A stretch of DNA of 19,560 bases. Origin: Pseudomonadaceae bacterium UBA836 (GTDB lineage: Bacteria; Pseudomonadota; Gammaproteobacteria; Pseudomonadales; Pseudomonadaceae). Position 1 is the stretch's first letter, and the number at the start of each line of letters is the position of its first letter. The position numbers and the translations under genes are program-made. The stretch is taken from contig DBHE01000248.1 in the NCBI GenBank assembly GCA_002296055.1, positions 1 to 19,560 on the forward strand. The letters are read 5' to 3'. The notes under the pieces are model-generated. The model was not told where the DNA came from and ran no database searches. It worked only from the letters and a program-made list of their open reading frames with translations. This document shows, piece by piece, positions 1 through 7,248 of this stretch.

Positions 1-1
1 C

Positions 2-463
2 AATCGTGATGAAGCCAAACTGACTATCCGTGGCGTGCCGGACACCCCCGGCGTGGCCTTCAAGATTTTGGGGCCGGTCAGTGCCGCGAACATTGAAGTC
101 GACATGATCGTGCAGAACGTGTCGATGGATAACACGACCGATTTCACCTTTACCGTGCATCGCAATGAATTTCGCAAGGCAGAGGCTATCCTCAAGCAAG
201 TAGCCAGCGATATCGGCGCGCGTGAGGTGGCCGCTGACGACAAAATTGCCAAGGTCTCCATTGTAGGTGTTGGCATGCGCTCGCATGCGGGTGTGGCCAG
301 CAACATGTTCGAGGCGCTGGCGCATGAGGGGATTAATATCCAGATGATCTCCACCTCGGAAATCAAGGTGTCGGTGGTCATTGATGAGAAGTATCTGGAG
401 CTGGCAGTGCGTGCGCTGCACACGGCCTTCGGGCTGGACGCTCCGGCTGCCGAGGACGCCTGA
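2..463 (+). CDS. lysC: Aspartate kinase, C-terminal regulatory part (5' truncated by window)
   Basis: Aspartokinase phosphorylates L-aspartate, the first step towards lysine, threonine, methionine and diaminopimelate. Only the C-terminal tandem ACT domains that bind the feedback inhibitor are present. The reading frame is open from base 2, so the gene enters from the left; the GTG at 35 is internal and not a start. Family landmarks are DTPGVAFKI, VDMIVQNVS (the QN effector-binding segment) and ISTSEIKVSV near the end. The protein ends PAAEDA at a TGA. The gene stands immediately upstream of csrA, the order known in pseudomonads (alaS-lysC-rsmA). The identification is secure; the catalytic domain cannot be judged. 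Confidence 0.96.
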   Translation, partial: NRDEAKLTIRGVPDTPGVAFKILGPVSAANIEVDMIVQNVSMDNTTDFTFTVHRNEFRKAEAILKQVASDIGAREVAADDKIAKVSIVGVGMRSHAGVASNMFEALAHEGINIQMISTSEIKVSVVIDEKYLELAVRALHTAFGLDAPAAEDA

Positions 464-482
464 CAGGCGTTGTCGGTTCCGG

Positions 483-504
483 CTGGCCAGTTTTAGCTGG
501 TCAG
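483..504 (+). terminator. Hairpin downstream of lysC (weak terminator candidate)
   Basis: CTGGCCAG (483-490) and CTGGTCAG (497-504) can pair over 8 bp with one G-U around a 6-nt loop. There is no T tract directly after it, so it may only stabilise the lysC 3' end. A T6 run at 574-579 follows a stem of only 4 bp. Confidence 0.3.
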
Positions 505-617
505 TGCAAGGGCGCGGTTTCTGGCTGCCGTGTCCGCCTGCGTCGACTAGGGTTACGTCAGGCTTTTAGCCGGTTTTTTGCAGAGCTGTGTCCTGATCAT
601 TAGCAAGGAGAAATGGA

Positions 618-803
618 ATGCTGATACTCACTCGACGGGTTGGTGAAACCCTGATGGTAGGTGATGAAGTAACCGTGACTGTCCTGGGCGTCAAAGGCAA
701 CCAGGTGCGTATCGGTGTCAACGCACCGAAAGAAGTCGCGGTTCACCGCGAAGAAATCTACCAGCGCATCCAGAAAGAGAAAGACGAAGAACCAAATAGC
801 TAA
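618..803 (+). CDS. csrA: Carbon storage regulator CsrA/RsmA
   Basis: This is an RNA-binding global post-transcriptional regulator that binds GGA motifs in mRNA leaders, and in pseudomonads it is called RsmA. The 61-aa product is the standard length. It starts [10 protein letters not shown] and holds [15 protein letters not shown], then VHREEIY. L4 and R44, the RNA-contacting residues known from the family, are both present. The start is fixed by AAGGAG at 605-610, seven bases before the ATG. The SD region holds two GGA triplets (AAGGAG and ATGGAA), the form expected for autoregulation by CsrA, though this is inference. It lies between lysC and tRNA-Ser as in other Pseudomonas genomes. The protein can affect motility genes, but no specific link to the flg genes here is visible. 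Confidence 0.97.
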   Translation: MLILTRRVGETLMVGDEVTVTVLGVKGNQVRIGVNAPKEVAVHREEIYQRIQKEKDEEPNS

Positions 804-820
804 TTTTATTGAGTTTTTCG

Positions 821-849
821 TTGCAATAATAAAATCGCGCGGGTACTAT
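821..849 (+). promoter_or_regulatory. Sigma70 promoter of tRNA-Ser
   Basis: TTGCAA (821-826), a 17-base spacer and TACTAT (844-849) lie 13 bases before the tRNA 5' end. The segment between the -10 and the tRNA is GC-rich, as in the stringently controlled discriminators of stable RNA genes. Confidence 0.65.
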
Positions 850-862
850 TCCCCGCGTGTTC

Positions 863-953
863 GGAGAGGTGGCCGAGAGGCCGAAGGCGCTCCCCTGCTA
901 AGGGAGTATACCTCAAAAGGGTATCGCGGGTTCGAATCCCGCCCTCTCCGCCA
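863..953 (+). tRNA. tRNA-Ser(GCT), CCA encoded
   Basis: This 91-nt class II tRNA has a 7-bp acceptor GGAGAGG/CCTCTCC, a long variable arm and T arm GCGGG-TTCGAAT-CCCGC. The anticodon loop CTGCTAA carries GCT at 897-899, which reads AGC/AGU. The terminal CCA is in the DNA (951-953). No clear terminator follows, so the transcript may run into the next tRNA. Confidence 0.96.
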
Positions 954-1010
954 TTTTTAGAGTTGTAGGTTGTGTCAGATGTTAGCTTTTGAATTTAAAA
1001 GAAAAAACAT

Positions 1011-1038
1011 TTGACGAGGCGGTAAAAAAGCCTATAAT
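1011..1038 (+). promoter_or_regulatory. Sigma70 promoter of first tRNA-Arg(ACG)
   Basis: TTGACG (1011-1016), 16 bases, then a perfect TATAAT (1033-1038), 12 bases ahead of the tRNA start. This is a strong near-consensus promoter. Confidence 0.8.
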
Positions 1039-1050
1039 TCGCCCCCACAC

Positions 1051-1127
1051 GCACTCGTAGCTCAGCTGGATAGAGTACTCGGCTACGAACCGAGCGGTCG
1101 GAGGTTCGAATCCTCCCGAGTGCGCCA
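1051..1127 (+). tRNA. tRNA-Arg(ACG), copy 1
   Basis: 77 nt with CCA. The acceptor GCACTCG/CGAGTGC is fully paired. The anticodon loop CTACGAA carries ACG at 1085-1087; the A34 is normally modified to inosine and reads CGU/CGC/CGA. The T loop is TTCGAAT. Confidence 0.97.
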
Positions 1128-1134
1128 TATAAAG

Positions 1135-1162
1135 AACCCACTGATTTCAGTGGGTTTTTTTT
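1135..1162 (+). terminator. Intrinsic terminator of tRNA-Arg copy 1
   Basis: AACCCACTGA (1135-1144) pairs with TCAGTGGGTT (1147-1156) and runs into eight T residues. Confidence 0.9.
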
Positions 1163-1184
1163 CGTCTTTACGACACGAAGCCTG

Positions 1185-1212
1185 ATGACAAGGCTAAAAA
1201 AGTGCGTATAAT
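1185..1212 (+). promoter_or_regulatory. Sigma70 promoter of second tRNA-Arg(ACG)
   Basis: ATGACA (1185-1190), 16 bases, then a perfect TATAAT (1207-1212). The layout is the same as for copy 1, with a weaker -35. Confidence 0.7.
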
Positions 1213-1225
1213 TCTCCCCCACAAC

Positions 1226-1302
1226 GCACTCGTAGCTCAGCTGGATAGAGTACTCGGCTACGAACCGAGCGGTCGGAGGTTCGAATCCTCCCGAGTGCGC
1301 CA
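1226..1302 (+). tRNA. tRNA-Arg(ACG), copy 2
   Basis: The 77 nt are identical to the copy at 1051-1127, including the encoded CCA. The anticodon ACG is at 1260-1262. Confidence 0.97.
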
Positions 1303-1306
1303 TATG

Positions 1307-1337
1307 AAAAACCCACTGAACTCAGTGGGTTTTTTTT
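1307..1337 (+). terminator. Intrinsic terminator of tRNA-Arg copy 2
   Basis: ACCCACTGA (1311-1319) pairs with TCAGTGGGT (1322-1330), with A4 before and T8 after it. It separates the tRNA genes from mgtE. Confidence 0.9.
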
Positions 1338-1467
1338 CGTCTTCACGAAAGTGCAGCTGAGTTGCCGGATAAAGCCTGATAGGCTGATTGGCATGTCGCT
1401 GTGGCCTGCCTGCTCTGGCGGGCGTCGATTGGTCAAAGCCCACCGTGGGCGATCGGGAAGTCTCGCC

Positions 1468-2907
1468 ATGTCGGAACTCAACAGAAAGTCGCCAGAAAGC
1501 CTGCAGGATCGCCTTGAGCAGGTGCAGGAGCTGTTGAGTCGACACCGCCTGGTTGAAGATCTGGTGCACAAGCAGGAAGGGCAGCATCAGGCGTTGGTGG
1601 AGCATCTGGTGCACCAGCAAAATCTGGTTGAGCTGCAGCGCAAGCTTGATGAGCTGCATCCGGCTGATGTCGCCTACGTGCTCGAGTCCTTGCCGTTGGA
1701 AGAGCGCTTGGCGGTCTGGCAGTTGGTCAAGACCGAGCGTGACGGCGAGATTCTGCTGGAAGTCTCGGACGCGGTCCGCGAAACCCTGATTGCCGACATG
1801 GATAGCCACGAGATCATCGCGGCTGCCAATACGCTGGATGCCGATGAGCTGGCCGATCTGGCGCCCGACCTGCCGCGTGATGTAGTGCGCGAGCTGATGG
1901 ATAGTCTGGACGCGCAGCAACGTGATCGACTGAAGTCCGCGCTGTCCTACGACGATGATCAAGTTGGCGCCTTGATGGATTTTGACATGCTGACCATTCG
2001 CGATGACGTCAGCATGGAAGTGGTTAGTCGCTACCTGCGGCGGTTTGATGCCCTGCCAGACCATACCGATAAGCTTTTTGTGGTGGACACCGGCGGCCTG
2101 CTTAAAGGCGTATTGCCAATCAAGAAGCTGCTGGTCAGCGCGCCGGACGCTCTGGTTGGCGATGTCATGGCGGATGATCCGGTGGTGTTTGATCCGGCCG
2201 ATGATGCTGGTGATGCAGCCCAGGCCTTTGAGCGCTATGACCTGGTGTCGGCGCCGGTGGTCGACAACCTGGGTCGTCTATGCGGGCGTCTGACCATTGA
2301 TGCAATGGTTGACTACATTCGCGAGGAGAGCGAGGCAGAAGTGCTTAACGCCGCCGGTCTACGCGAGGAAGAGGATATCTTTGCCTCGGTATGGAAATCG
2401 GTGCGTAACCGCTGGGCCTGGTTGGCAGTTAATCTGTGTACTGCACTGATAGCTTCGCGGGTAATTGGTCTGTTTGAGACGGCGATCGAGCAGCTGGTAG
2501 CGCTGGCAGCACTGATGCCTATCGTCGCGGGCATTGGCGGCAACTCCGGTAACCAGACCATCACCATGATTGTGCGCGGGATTGCGACGGGGCAGGTCCA
2601 GGTGGCCCACGGCAAGCGCCTGCTGCGTAAGGAGGTGGGCGTAGCGCTCATCAATGGCTTGTTTTGGGGCTTGGTGTTGGCGGCTATCGCTTACCTGCTG
2701 TATGACAGTATTCCGCTGGCCATTGTGCTGCTATCGGCCATGACGCTCAACATGCTGCTTGCGGCCTGTATGGGGGTATTCATACCCTTGATCCGTCTGC
2801 GGTTGGGCGGTGACCCGGCCCTTGGTGCTAGCGTGCTGATCACCGCTATTACTGACAGTGGCGGCTTTTTTATCTTCCTTGGACTCGCGACGCTCTTCCT
2901 GCTTTGA
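1468..2907 (+). CDS. mgtE: Magnesium transporter MgtE
   Basis: MgtE is a homodimeric Mg2+ channel of the inner membrane, gated by its cytoplasmic domains. The 479-aa product has the family order: a charged helical N domain (about 1-165), a CBS pair (about 165-290, with SAPVVDNLGRLCGRLT), and about five membrane helices in the last 165 residues. The pore region shows GIGGNSGNQTITMIVRG, and GGDPALGAS is followed by ITD, whose D463 matches the pore Asp of the family. The frame is open upstream to 1351, but the ATG at 1468 is preferred: GGGAAG lies 8 bases before it and the upstream residues do not resemble the family. It is expressed apart from the tRNAs. No Mg2+ riboswitch was recognised in the short leader. 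Confidence 0.93.
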   Translation: MSELNRKSPESLQDRLEQVQELLSRHRLVEDLVHKQEGQHQALVEHLVHQQNLVELQRKLDELHPADVAYVLESLPLEERLAVWQLVKTERDGEILLEVSDAVRETLIADMDSHEIIAAANTLDADELADLAPDLPRDVVRELMDSLDAQQRDRLKSALSYDDDQVGALMDFDMLTIRDDVSMEVVSRYLRRFDALPDHTDKLFVVDTGGLLKGVLPIKKLLVSAPDALVGDVMADDPVVFDPADDAGDAAQAFERYDLVSAPVVDNLGRLCGRLTIDAMVDYIREESEAEVLNAAGLREEEDIFASVWKSVRNRWAWLAVNLCTALIASRVIGLFETAIEQLVALAALMPIVAGIGGNSGNQTITMIVRGIATGQVQVAHGKRLLRKEVGVALINGLFWGLVLAAIAYLLYDSIPLAIVLLSAMTLNMLLAACMGVFIPLIRLRLGGDPALGASVLITAITDSGGFFIFLGLATLFLL

Positions 2908-2945
2908 TACTCCTTACTGCTCGGCGGTGAAGTGTCGCCTTGATT

Positions 2946-2984
2946 GCCTAAAATGTCACATCAGGATACATTAGGCCGTTTTTT
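2946..2984 (+). terminator. Probable terminator of mgtE
   Basis: GCCTAAAATG (2946-2955) can pair with CATTAGGC (2969-2976), leaving a bulge, followed by CG and six T residues. The loop is rather long (13 nt). Confidence 0.5.
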
Positions 2985-3017
2985 CGTGTGGGAGGTCCGT
3001 CCGCATACGGGCACTGT

Positions 3018-3046
3018 TTGAACACCCACTGAGCTTCAACTACTAA
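3018..3046 (+). promoter_or_regulatory. Candidate sigma70 promoter of oadGAB
   Basis: TTGAAC (3018-3023), 17 bases, TACTAA (3041-3046), about 45 bases before oadG. The leader then holds a small hairpin, GCATGG/CCATGC (3054-3071), of unknown role. Confidence 0.45.
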
Positions 3047-3092
3047 TAAAGCAGCATGGATCCAACCATGCCCAGAGCTGCGGGGAGAGAAA

Positions 3093-3350
3093 ATGGAATC
3101 GAGCAATCTGGTTCTCGAGGGCGTCGAGCTGATGCTCCTAGGGATGGGGGCAGTGTTCTCCTTCCTGGTTTTGCTGGTCTGCTGTACCAGCCTGATGTCT
3201 ATCATCCTGTCACGGTATTTTCCTGAGGCGCAGCCGGCACCCAAGCCCGTGCGCAAAAAGCCCAGCGCTGCGTCTGCCAGTGTGGACCCCGATGTCGTTG
3301 CCGCCATTGGCGCTGCTATCAAGCAGCACCGTGCGCGTCAGCGTTCCTGA
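3093..3350 (+). CDS. oadG: Oxaloacetate decarboxylase Na+ pump, gamma subunit
   Basis: OadG is the small membrane subunit that holds the decarboxylase complex together, joining the soluble biotin-carrying alpha subunit to the membrane beta subunit. This 85-aa protein has one hydrophobic helix (about residues 10-40), a proline/alanine/lysine linker (QPAPKPVRKKP) and a short tail PDVVAAIGAAIKQHRARQ. The size, single-helix layout and position directly before oadA match OadG, a family with low sequence conservation. An SD-like GGGGAGAG precedes the ATG. It is the first gene of oadGAB. Confidence 0.85.
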   Translation: MESSNLVLEGVELMLLGMGAVFSFLVLLVCCTSLMSIILSRYFPEAQPAPKPVRKKPSAASASVDPDVVAAIGAAIKQHRARQRS

Positions 3351-3400
3351 TTCCGTTTCGCGGTTTTCACCATTAAAAATCATATAAAGGCCATGACACT

Positions 3401-5182
3401 ATGACCGACAACAAACAGCCCCTGGGCATTACCGACGTCATCCTGCGTGACGCACCTCAGTCTCTCCTGGCCACGCGCGTGCGCCTGGAGGACATGCTGC
3501 CGATCGCCGGCAAACTGGATCAGGTCGGTTTTTGGTCCGTTGAATCCTGGGGTGGTGCAACCTTCGATGCCTGTATCCGCTATCTGGGCGAGGATCCGTG
3601 GGAGCGCATTCGTGCGCTGAAAAAGGCCATGCCCAACACTCGCCAGCAAATGCTGCTGCGCGGCCAGAATCTGCTGGGGTACCGTCATTACGCCGATGAC
3701 GTGGTCGAGAAGTTTGTCGAGCGTGCTGCCGTTAACGGCGTAGACGTGTTCCGCGTGTTTGACGCCATGAACGACCCGCGTAACCTGGAGACCGCGCTGA
3801 AGGCTGTCAAGGCGCAGGGCAAGCATGCTCAAGGCACTATTTCCTACACCACCAGCCCGGTGCACACGTTGCAGAATTGGGTTGATCTGGCTAAACAGAT
3901 TGAAGACATGGGTGCCGACTCCATCGCCATCAAGGATATGGCCGGCATTCTGACGCCTTACGTGTGCTTCGACCTGGTCAGCCAGTTGAAGGCGACCTTG
4001 AGCATTCCGGTTCACATGCAGTGCCACGCAACCGCTGGCCTGTCTACCGCCGCTATCCTCAAGGCAGCCGAAGCGGGTATCGATAACGTTGATACCGCGA
4101 TTTCTTCCATGTCCATGACCTATGGCCACTCGCCGACCGAATCCGTGGTTGCGATCTTCCAGGATACTGCTCGTGATACCGGCCTGAATCTGGAGTTGCT
4201 GGAAGAAGTTGCAGCGTACTTCCGTGAAGTACGGAAGAAATACGCCAAGTTTGAAGGCAACCTGCGTGGTGTTGATTCGCGCATTCTGGTCGCTCAGGTG
4301 CCCGGTGGCATGCTGACTAATATGGAAAATCAGCTGAAAGAGCAGGGCGCCAGCGACAAGTTTGACGACGTGCTGGCTGAGATTCCGCGCGTGCGCGAGG
4401 ATCTGGGCTTTATCCCGCTGGTTACACCAACCTCGCAAATTGTCGGCACTCAAGCGGTCATCAATGTGCTGACCGGTGAGCGCTACAAGTCGATCACCAA
4501 GGAAACTGCAGGTGTTCTCAAGGGTGAGTATGGCGCTGCGCCGGCCCCGTTCAACAGTGACCTGCAAGCCCGTGTACTCGATGGTGCAGAGGCTATTACC
4601 TGCCGCCCGGCTGACCTGCTGGACGCAGAGATGGACAAGCTGACTGCCGAGCTCAAGGGGCTGGCGAGCGAGAAGGGTATCAAGCTGGCCGAGAACGAGA
4701 TTGACGACGTTCTGACCTATGCCTTGTTCCCGCAGATTGGCCTGAAGTTTCTGGAAAATCGGGGCAATCCTGACGCCTTCGAGCCGGTGCCGACCGGTAA
4801 CGAGGCGCCGGCTGCGTCGGGTAAGTCAGACGCGCCGCAGGCTTACACCGTTGCCGTTAATGGCAAGGAGTATGTTGTTCAGGTGACCGAAGGTGGTGAC
4901 ATTGCCGGTATCAAGCCAATTGGCGACAGCGCCGCCGCACCGGCCGCTGCTGCAGCGCCGGTCGGCGAGGGCGATGCTCAGGGCGCGCCGCTGTCGGGCA
5001 ATATCTTCAAGGTGCTGGTCAGCGCCGGCGATGAGGTGGAAGAGGGTGATGTGGTGATGATCCTCGAGGCCATGAAGATGGAAACCGAAGTGCGTGCCGT
5101 ACGTGCGGGCACGGTGGTGTCGGTTGATGTCAAAGTTGGCGACGCAGTAGCGGTCGGCGACACTCTGCTGACCATCGGTTAA
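3401..5182 (+). CDS. oadA: Oxaloacetate decarboxylase alpha subunit (biotin carboxyltransferase)
   Basis: OadA moves the carboxyl group of oxaloacetate onto biotin, giving pyruvate; OadB then releases CO2 and exports Na+. The 593-aa protein has a carboxyltransferase TIM barrel (about 10-280), a conserved PC/OADA region (about 300-460), an Ala/Pro linker (about 475-525) and a biotinyl domain with EAMKMET, where K559 is the biotin site. R16-D17 and the Lys that is carbamylated in the family (K178, in IKDMAG) are present. Two active-site positions are unusual. The usual RDAHQS is RDAPQS (P19). The usual HLHCHAT is HMQCHAT, so Gln stands at 207 where the family has a metal-binding His; H209 is kept. 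The frame is intact, so this is not an obvious pseudogene. The start ATG has AAAGG upstream. Confidence 0.95.
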   Translation: MTDNKQPLGITDVILRDAPQSLLATRVRLEDMLPIAGKLDQVGFWSVESWGGATFDACIRYLGEDPWERIRALKKAMPNTRQQMLLRGQNLLGYRHYADDVVEKFVERAAVNGVDVFRVFDAMNDPRNLETALKAVKAQGKHAQGTISYTTSPVHTLQNWVDLAKQIEDMGADSIAIKDMAGILTPYVCFDLVSQLKATLSIPVHMQCHATAGLSTAAILKAAEAGIDNVDTAISSMSMTYGHSPTESVVAIFQDTARDTGLNLELLEEVAAYFREVRKKYAKFEGNLRGVDSRILVAQVPGGMLTNMENQLKEQGASDKFDDVLAEIPRVREDLGFIPLVTPTSQIVGTQAVINVLTGERYKSITKETAGVLKGEYGAAPAPFNSDLQARVLDGAEAITCRPADLLDAEMDKLTAELKGLASEKGIKLAENEIDDVLTYALFPQIGLKFLENRGNPDAFEPVPTGNEAPAASGKSDAPQAYTVAVNGKEYVVQVTEGGDIAGIKPIGDSAAAPAAAAAPVGEGDAQGAPLSGNIFKVLVSAGDEVEEGDVVMILEAMKMETEVRAVRAGTVVSVDVKVGDAVAVGDTLLTIG

Positions 5183-5194
5183 GGGGGGCGAGTA

Positions 5195-6331
5195 ATGGAT
5201 AAGCTCCTCCAGCTATGGCATACCACGGGCATTTATCACATGACCGCGGGTCAGGCGGTGATGATCCTGGTGTGCTTTGGTCTGATCTACCTGGCCATCC
5301 GTAAGGGTTTTGAACCGCTGCTGCTGATTCCTATCGGCTTTGGCGGTGTGCTGGCTAACCTGCCGGTGGCAAACATGGCAGAAGGTGCGGGCATTCTGCA
5401 TCTGATCTATGAAATTGGTCTGCCGACCAGTGTGTTCCCGCTGCTGATCTTCATGGGCGTAGGTGCGATGACCGACTTCGGTCCCATGTTGGCCAACCCG
5501 CGTACGCTGCTGCTGGGTGCTGCGGCTCAGTTTGGTATTTTCGGCACGCTGCTGGGCGCGCTGGCGCTGACCTCGGCCGGCATCCCGGGCTTTGAATTCA
5601 CCATGAAGGAAGCGGCCTCCATCGCCATTATTGGTGGTGCGGACGGTCCGACCTCCATCTTCGTGACCTCCAAGCTGGCACCCGATCTGCTGGGGCCGAT
5701 CGCCGTGGCGGCCTACTCCTATATGGCGCTTGTGCCGCTGCTGCAGCCGCCGATCATGCGTGCACTGACCAATCAGAAAGAGCGTGGCATCGTTATGACG
5801 CAGCTGCGTGTGGTCAGCAAGGCCGAGAAGATCATCTTCCCGCTGCTGCTGCTCATGCTGGTTGCCCTGCTGCTGCCTGATGCGGCGCCTCTGGTGGGTA
5901 TGCTCTGCTTCGGTAACCTGATGCGTGAGTGTGGTGTGGTTGAGCGTCTGGCGGACACTACCCGCAACGCGCTCATCAACATCGTCACCATCGGTCTGGG
6001 CCTGGCGGTTGGCTCCAAGCTGTCTGCAGACTCCTTCCTGCAGCTGAAGACCTTGGGTATTCTGGTGCTGGGTATGTTGGCGTTCTGTGCGGGTACAGCG
6101 GCTGGTGTCCTGATGGCCAAGCTGCTTAACCTGTTCAGCAAGAACCCGATCAACCCCTTGATTGGTTCGGCCGGTGTCTCGGCAGTACCGATGGCAGCGC
6201 GTGTATCCAACCGTGTCGGTCTCGAGGCTAACCCGCAGAACTTCCTGTTGATGCACGCCATGGGCCCGAACCTGGCTGGTGTTATCGGCTCGGCAGTGGC
6301 AGCAGGTATCCTGCTGAACTTTGTTGGCTGA
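5195..6331 (+). CDS. oadB: Oxaloacetate decarboxylase beta subunit (Na+-exporting membrane subunit)
   Basis: OadB catalyses decarboxylation of carboxybiotin in the membrane and couples it to Na+ export. The 378-aa polytopic protein carries the family signatures [17 protein letters not shown] (D150, the essential Asp of the re-entrant region), [17 protein letters not shown] and [23 protein letters not shown] (S338, N339, R340). It is somewhat shorter than the roughly 430-aa enteric OadB, mainly in the first part, as I recall that family. It starts 12 bases after oadA, with GGGGGG in between as SD. It is the last gene of the operon, followed by a strong terminator. Confidence 0.95.
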   Translation: MDKLLQLWHTTGIYHMTAGQAVMILVCFGLIYLAIRKGFEPLLLIPIGFGGVLANLPVANMAEGAGILHLIYEIGLPTSVFPLLIFMGVGAMTDFGPMLANPRTLLLGAAAQFGIFGTLLGALALTSAGIPGFEFTMKEAASIAIIGGADGPTSIFVTSKLAPDLLGPIAVAAYSYMALVPLLQPPIMRALTNQKERGIVMTQLRVVSKAEKIIFPLLLLMLVALLLPDAAPLVGMLCFGNLMRECGVVERLADTTRNALINIVTIGLGLAVGSKLSADSFLQLKTLGILVLGMLAFCAGTAAGVLMAKLLNLFSKNPINPLIGSAGVSAVPMAARVSNRVGLEANPQNFLLMHAMGPNLAGVIGSAVAAGILLNFVG

Positions 6332-6344
6332 CATTAGGCAGGCA

Positions 6345-6376
6345 ACAAAAAACCCGCTCAACTGAGCGGGTTTTTT
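6345..6376. terminator. Bidirectional intrinsic terminator between oadB and amrZ
   Basis: An A-rich stretch, AACCCGCTCA (6351-6360), a 2-nt loop and TGAGCGGGTT (6363-6372) lead into a T tract. The matching A and T runs let it serve the converging oadB (+) and amrZ (-) transcripts. Confidence 0.9.
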
Positions 6377-6432
6377 GTGCCACGAAGGAAGTGATGTTGC
6401 TTGCGCCGCAGAGCCGGCGAGCAGATGGCGGC

Positions 6433-6756
6433 TTACTGCTGTTCGTTGGCCAGCAGGGCCAGCAGAGCATTTTGCTGGCGACGGCTCATTTCCCGGAAAC
6501 GCAGCAGCAGCTCACGCTCGGGGCTGCTGAGGCCGTCTACGTCCTGCTCGTTGAGCATTTTGCGCGACGGCTGGCTGGTTTCTGGCAGCGTCGGCAAATC
6601 AAGCAGGCTGTGTTCCAGCCGGGCGATGATCTCCGAATTCATGCTGCGGTGATGTTGTTTGGCTACATCGGCGATGCGGTCACGCATGCCTTGGGGCAGA
6701 CGGACGACGAACTTGTCGGCAGTGCGGCTGGTGTAGTGTTGGGTCGCTGTTTTCAT
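6433..6756 (-). CDS. amrZ: AmrZ-type ribbon-helix-helix (Arc family) transcription regulator
   Basis: In Pseudomonas, AmrZ controls alginate, motility, biofilm and c-di-GMP genes and represses its own gene. The 107-aa protein has the AmrZ core [17 protein letters not shown] segment ([13 protein letters not shown]), then [10 protein letters not shown] and [15 protein letters not shown]15, V17 and R19 on the DNA-contacting strand correspond to K18, V20 and R22 of P. aeruginosa AmrZ. The C-terminal half keeps [27 protein letters not shown], the tetramerisation part. There is no recognisable SD before the ATG (TTATTATTGCCCC). It stands alone, convergent to oadB. Control of the flagellar genes further right is plausible from the family but not shown here. 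Confidence 0.93.
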   Translation of the reverse strand: MKTATQHYTSRTADKFVVRLPQGMRDRIADVAKQHHRSMNSEIIARLEHSLLDLPTLPETSQPSRKMLNEQDVDGLSSPERELLLRFREMSRRQQNALLALLANEQQ

Positions 6757-7067
6757 GGGGCAATAATAATCGCTTGGCTGAAAAAATCGATGCTGGCCAG
6801 TTGCCTCAATGCGGCTGGGAACCCGTCGGCCGGCGCTTTCTTGTCTTCAGGTTAGACAAGTTTTGCTTTCATGGTGCCACTAGTAGACCTTGTTTTTTTT
6901 GGTAGCGCCAGAGCGCGACAATAAAATGTCTGTAAAATGTGACGGGTTTACGACGAATGGCCTTTTGCTATTGTCGCTCTCGGCCCCTGCCTCGGTGGAA
7001 ATAGCCCCCTGCTTTGGTTAAGATGCGCAGCGTCTGACAGCCAGCAGACGGCTCGTCACAGGGATAC
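6757..7067. other. 311-bp intergenic region between amrZ and tRNA-Arg(CCT)
   Basis: No credible gene was seen. The amrZ promoter (leftward) and the tRNA promoter (rightward) must lie here. A 7-bp inverted repeat sits at 6840-6860, and a T-rich stretch follows at about 6890-6900. TAAGAT at 7019-7024 could be the tRNA -10, but no good -35 stands 16-18 bases before it. Confidence 0.5.
6840..6860. promoter_or_regulatory. Inverted repeat upstream of amrZ, possible operator
   Basis: CTTGTCT (6840-6846) and AGACAAG (6854-6860) form a perfect 7-bp inverted repeat with a 7-base spacer, 84-104 bases before the amrZ start. It could be an operator, or a weak hairpin since TTTT follows on the plus strand. 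Binding by AmrZ itself is only a guess. Confidence 0.4.
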
Positions 7068-7144
7068 GCGCTTGTAGCTCAGCTGGATAGAGCAACCGCC
7101 TCCTAAGCGGTAGGTCCCCGGTTCGAATCCGGGCTCGCGCGCCA
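7068..7144 (+). tRNA. tRNA-Arg(CCT) with two adjacent acceptor-stem mismatches
   Basis: 77 nt with encoded CCA. The D arm, anticodon arm (ACCGC-CTCCTAA-GCGGT, anticodon CCT at 7102-7104, reading AGG) and T arm (CCCGG-TTCGAAT-CCGGG) are all perfect. The acceptor is GCGCTTG at 5' and CTCGCGC at 3'. Pairs 5-68 (T/C) and 6-67 (T/T) do not form, while 1-4 and 7 do. An AA in place of the TC at 7135-7136 would restore pairing. It may be a poorly functioning or decayed gene, or the 3' part may have been exchanged by integration of an element. Confidence 0.85.
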
Positions 7145-7152
7145 GATGAAAC

Positions 7153-7190
7153 AAAGGCTTGCACGGTTTCAATCGGCAAGCCTTTTGTGT
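7153..7190 (+). terminator. Terminator of tRNA-Arg(CCT)
   Basis: AAAGGCTTGC (7153-7162) pairs perfectly with GCAAGCCTTT (7176-7185), followed by a T-rich tail, TGTGTTTTT. Confidence 0.8.
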
Positions 7191-7248
7191 TTTTAGCATC
7201 CAGTGAAAGCTCTGATCGCAGTACCAGGTCGCGTTTCTGCATTCCCCC

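Larger units (their letters stand above)
1021..1349 (+). repeat. Tandem duplication of a promoter/tRNA-Arg/terminator cassette
   Basis: Copies at about 1021-1174 and 1193-1349 are offset by 175 bases. The 77-nt tRNAs are identical. The flanks are similar: TAAAAAAG, TATAATTC, CCCCCACA before each tRNA, and CCATAT, then ACCCACTGA/TCAGTGGGT, T8 and CGTCTT after each. The differences in spacer and hairpin loop show the copies have diverged outside the tRNA. Confidence 0.85.

Noticed and set aside
561..579. GGCT-TTT-AGCC followed by T6 as lysC terminator
   Set aside because: A 4-bp stem with a 3-nt loop is too weak to call.
804..835. Hairpin TATTG/CAATA after csrA as terminator
   Set aside because: The stem is short and A/T-rich, and the 3' arm overlaps the tRNA-Ser -35 element, which is the better explanation.
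995..1303. Minus-strand open frames across the tRNA-Arg genes
   Set aside because: They are translations of the tandem tRNA repeats read backwards and have no SD or protein similarity.
3380..4567. Long minus-strand frame opposite oadA, and a similar one opposite oadB (5213-6361)
   Set aside because: They mirror codon structure of strong coding genes; composition is rich in His, Gln and Arg, as expected for antisense shadows.
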